Origin: Treponema sp.
GTDB lineage: Bacteria > Spirochaetota > Spirochaetia > Treponematales > Treponemataceae
Direction of reading: 5' to 3'
Assembly: GCA_017453705.1 (NCBI GenBank)
Contig: JAFTEK010000286.1
Location: 1-7,079 of the forward strand
DNA length: 7,079 nt
The notes below the pieces were generated by a model, which was given only the letters and a program-made list of their open reading frames with translations, did not search any database and was not told the origin of the DNA. Positions 5,401 to 7,079 of the stretch are shown piece by piece (position 1 is the first letter of the stretch; every line of letters starts with the position of its first letter). A program made the position numbers and the translations under genes.

Positions 5401-6077
5401 GATAGGTCGCAGAGAGGAAATTTCGATTCTTTCGAGTTGTCTTGAAAGCGGCAGGGCGGAATTCGTTGCCCTGTACAGCAGACTTGGACGAGCTACCATG
5501 GATGGACACGGCAAGGTCGGACTTCAAGAGCGCACTCGACTGGTTCTGGAACAGCTGGGGATCTTCCCAGAAAGACCTTCTATTGATTGTCTGCGGCTCG
5601 GCAACATCGTGGATAATCAACAACATCGTGAAGGACACCGGGGGATTTTACAACCGGCTGACCCGTCAGATACGCCTGATGCCGTTCACCTTGAACGAAT
5701 GTGAGCAGCTGCTTCAGTCCAACGGAATAAAGATGACAAGGCGTCAGGTTGTGGAATGTTACATGATTTTTGGCGGCATCCCCTATTACCTTAATTATCT
5801 GAACCCCAGCTACAGCTTAGCTCAGAACGTGGATATGCTTTTCTTCAAAGAGAATGCACCACTCAAGTTTGAATTCACCCAGCTGTTCAAGGCTTTGTTC
5901 AAGAATAACGGCAATTACACAGACATAGTTAGAGCCATGTACAAGAAACAAGCCGGACTCACAAGGGCGGAGCTTGCGGCCAGCGGCAAAACGGTACAAG
6001 GCAAGGAGTTAACGCGGTGCCTGGAGGACATGGAGCAGTGCGGTTTTATCAGAAAAGCATGTAGCCGAGACCTGTAG
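5399..6077 (+). pseudogene. AAA+ ATPase of the archaeal-ATPase-like (ATPase_2/DUF234) group, deleted and frameshifted
   Basis: The start MIGRREEISILSSCLESG, then AEFVALYSR (5399 to about 5480), is the typical beginning of these ATP-binding proteins, where YGRRRVGKT (Walker A) should follow. Instead the sequence jumps to another frame at about 5481-5484 and resumes at LDELPWMDT, the Walker B region. Walker A and what I judge to be roughly 80-100 residues are missing. The second frame continues with family-typical LLIVCGSATSWI, GGFYNRLTRQI, LMPFTLNECEQLL, MIFGGIPYYLNYL and LEDMEQCGFIRK, then leaves the family at about 6058 and stops at 6077, lacking the C-terminal DUF234/nuclease-like domain. 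With no P-loop it cannot be a working ATPase. Promoter and ribosome binding site look intact. The fragment from 5484 has no good start of its own. Confidence 0.85.
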
Positions 6078-6078
6078 C

Positions 6079-6127
6079 CTATGGAAACGCTGATTAATAC
6101 AGGAGACATTATTCAGTGTTTCCATAG
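6079..6127. repeat. Long imperfect palindrome at the truncated end of the ATPase pseudogene
   Basis: CTATGGAAACGCTGA (6079-6093) pairs with TCAGTGTTTCCATAG (6113-6127) with one G-T position. Beyond one T-T mismatch, TAAT (6095-6098) pairs with ATTA (6108-6111), leaving a 9-nt loop. The arms are thus about 20 nt. It begins 1 nt after the pseudogene stop and ends 3 nt before the rsmI -35. There is no T-run. It may be a terminator-like barrier, a small repeat element or a deletion scar. Confidence 0.85.
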
Positions 6128-6130
6128 ACC

Positions 6131-6159
6131 TTGCGTAATTCGTTATTTAGCCATATAAT
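6131..6159 (+). promoter_or_regulatory. rsmI promoter, predicted leaderless
   Basis: TTGCGT (6131-6136) and a perfect TATAAT (6154-6159) are 17 bp apart. The GTG start of rsmI is at 6166, 6 nt after the -10, exactly where transcription should start. No Shine-Dalgarno is present. Confidence 0.7.
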
Positions 6160-6165
6160 AGAGAC

Positions 6166-6861
6166 GTGTCAGAGCTTTACATAGTGGGGACTCCCATCGG
6201 GAATTTGGGGGACATAACATACAGGGCGTTGGAGACATTCAGGACGGTGGACGTGATTGCCGCCGAGGACACAAGGCATACCCTGCAGCTGCTCAACCAC
6301 TTTGAGATAAGCAAGCCCCTGATAAGCTGCCGCGCACAGAACGAGGAGTCAGCGTCCAACAAGATAATCCAGCTCCTTGACGGGGGGCAGTCCGTGGCTT
6401 ATGCAAGCGACGCTGGAACTCCCGGCATAAGTGACCCCGGCTCCGTGCTTGCCGCCAGGGTAAGGCAGGCGGGCCACAAGGTCGTCCCCATTCCTGGAGC
6501 GAGCGCGTTCGCAACCCTTGCAAGCGTGGCAGGCGGAGGCGGCAAGACTCTGGTATTTGAAGGATTCCTTTCACCCAAGCCGGGACGCAGGAAGGCCAGG
6601 GTAAAAGAGCTTATGGAAGGCGGAAATGCGTTTATTTTATACGAAAGCCCCTTCAGAATCGTAAAGCTTCTAGGCGATATTGCCGATATTGACAGCGAGA
6701 GGCGTGTGGTCGTAGGCAGGGAACTGACTAAGCTGCACGAGGAGATAAGCGAGGGCACCGCCAGGCAGGTTCTGGATGACTATTCTTCGCGGGCGAAAGT
6801 CCAAGGGGAGCTTGCGGTATTCGTCTCTGGCTTAAAGAAAACTCAAGTATCGGACGAATAA
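6166..6861 (+). CDS. rsmI: 16S rRNA (cytidine(1402)-2'-O)-methyltransferase RsmI
   Basis: RsmI 2'-O-methylates C1402 in the decoding centre of the 30S subunit, using SAM; with RsmH it makes m4Cm1402. The 231-residue protein has the tetrapyrrole-methylase fold with family motifs in order: LYIVGTPIGNLGDIT (4-18), AAEDTRHT (32-39), YASDAGTPGISDPG (79-92), VPIPGASAFAT (107-117), FEGFLSPKPGRRKAR (131-145), ILYESPFR (157-164) and VGRELTKLHEE (183-193). It ends soon after GELAVFVSG. It therefore lacks the C-terminal extension of roughly 50 residues seen in the E. coli protein (about 286 residues), a shortening seen in other bacteria and not a sign of damage. The start is GTG 6166: it gives the canonical MSELYIVGTPIGN, and no upstream in-frame start fits. 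With a -10 ending 6 nt earlier, the mRNA is probably leaderless. flgM follows 29 bp later. Confidence 0.93.
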   Translation: MSELYIVGTPIGNLGDITYRALETFRTVDVIAAEDTRHTLQLLNHFEISKPLISCRAQNEESASNKIIQLLDGGQSVAYASDAGTPGISDPGSVLAARVRQAGHKVVPIPGASAFATLASVAGGGGKTLVFEGFLSPKPGRRKARVKELMEGGNAFILYESPFRIVKLLGDIADIDSERRVVVGRELTKLHEEISEGTARQVLDDYSSRAKVQGELAVFVSGLKKTQVSDE

Positions 6862-6872
6862 ATCCGATACTT
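6845..6872 (+). terminator. Hairpin around the rsmI stop codon
   Basis: AAGTATCGGA (6845-6854) and TCCGATACTT (6863-6872) form a perfect 10-bp stem. The 8-nt loop contains the rsmI TAA (6859-6861). No U-tract follows; the flgM ribosome binding site begins within 5 nt. It may stop or slow transcription, or set the 3' end of rsmI mRNA and separate it from flgM. Ribosomes finishing rsmI would melt it. Confidence 0.45.
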
Positions 6873-6890
6873 AACAAGAGAGGTATTGTG

Positions 6891-7079
6891 ATGGTAACGA
6901 AAATCAATGTCACGAATCCAATCAACAATCTGCAGACTACAGGGAAGGTATCTGCATCCAAGCGTGTCACTTCATTCTCCGATGAAATAGAGGTGTCAGC
7001 ACAGGCCAAGGAAGCGGCCGAAGCTTACTATCTTGAGACGGTTGCGAAGGAGACCCCGGATGTCAGGGCTGATCTTGTA
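6891..7079 (+). CDS. flgM: Flagellar anti-sigma-28 factor FlgM, N-terminal part (runs off window)
   Basis: Sixty-three codons are open to the window edge. The sequence starts MVTKINVTNPINN, has a disordered Thr/Ser/Lys-rich stretch (14-30) and then DEIEVSAQAKEAAEAYYL, continuing ETVAKETPDVRADLV. This matches the FlgM pattern in which a 'VS..AKE' segment is followed by helices that bind sigma-28 (FliA), beginning TPDVR.DLV. FlgM holds sigma-28 inactive until it is exported through the completed hook-basal body, which delays late flagellar genes; export of periplasmic-flagellum FlgM in spirochaetes is less well established. AGAGAGG (6877-6883) sits 7 nt before ATG 6891; an in-frame GTG directly upstream is less likely. 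The C-terminal sigma-binding helices are outside the window. Confidence 0.75.
   Translation, partial: MVTKINVTNPINNLQTTGKVSASKRVTSFSDEIEVSAQAKEAAEAYYLETVAKETPDVRADLV

Noticed and set aside
5399..6127. ATPase remnant plus flanking palindromes as a small transposon
   Set aside because: The left palindromes (TTCCCCAAAA type) and the right palindrome (CTATGGAAAC type) are unrelated in sequence, so they are not a matching pair of ends.
6399..6758. Minus-strand open frame of 119 codons inside rsmI
   Set aside because: It is antisense to a clearly conserved gene, has low-complexity Leu/Pro/Ser-rich composition and no recognisable motif or start signals.

Overview
The window looks like accessory-rich chromosome of a spirochaete, most likely a Treponema. 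The grounds are a FlgM-type anti-sigma factor gene at the right edge, a tandem pair of Rpn/PD-(D/E)XK 'transposase' genes of the kind expanded in that genus, and an XRE regulator starting MGFWQNVEIE, a start I associate with treponemes. This assignment rests on family recognition alone; no rRNA or marker alignment was possible.

Layout, left to right. (1) 1-1027: the 3' end of one Rpn-family nuclease gene, then a complete second copy. The two share a 131-bp near-identical 3' segment, and the complete copy carries four in-frame 12-bp GRKE repeats. (2) 1077-1457, minus strand: a small XRE-type regulator, divergent from (3) 1585-5188: a four-gene glycan-type operon. It holds a short non-catalytic protein resembling the N-terminal module of glycan-cluster enzymes, a GT4 glycosyltransferase, an FkbM-type methyltransferase and a second, unrelated class I methyltransferase. 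The two methyltransferases begin with the same ~37-residue basic/coiled-coil module. This stretch is visibly more A-rich than the rsmI side, consistent with lateral acquisition. (4) 5189-6127: a mostly non-coding and decayed block. It holds nested palindromes built on TTCCCCAAAA, a strong promoter, an AAA+ ATPase pseudogene that has lost its Walker A region and its C-terminus, and a long hairpin at the point of truncation. (5) 6131-7079: housekeeping genes, with rsmI (16S rRNA C1402 2'-O-methyltransferase) followed by flgM, which runs off the window.

How the parts may work together: the glycosyltransferase and methyltransferases would build and cap or decorate a surface glycan, or possibly a glycan on flagellin. 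The divergent XRE protein is the obvious candidate regulator, because ACAATTGT palindromes lie over the putative operon promoter. Three genes (the Rpn nuclease, xre and rsmI) have a -10 element ending only 6-7 nt before the start codon and no Shine-Dalgarno, which predicts leaderless mRNAs. The operon genes and flgM have ordinary ribosome binding sites. Several stop codons or gene ends sit inside hairpins that lack U-tracts.
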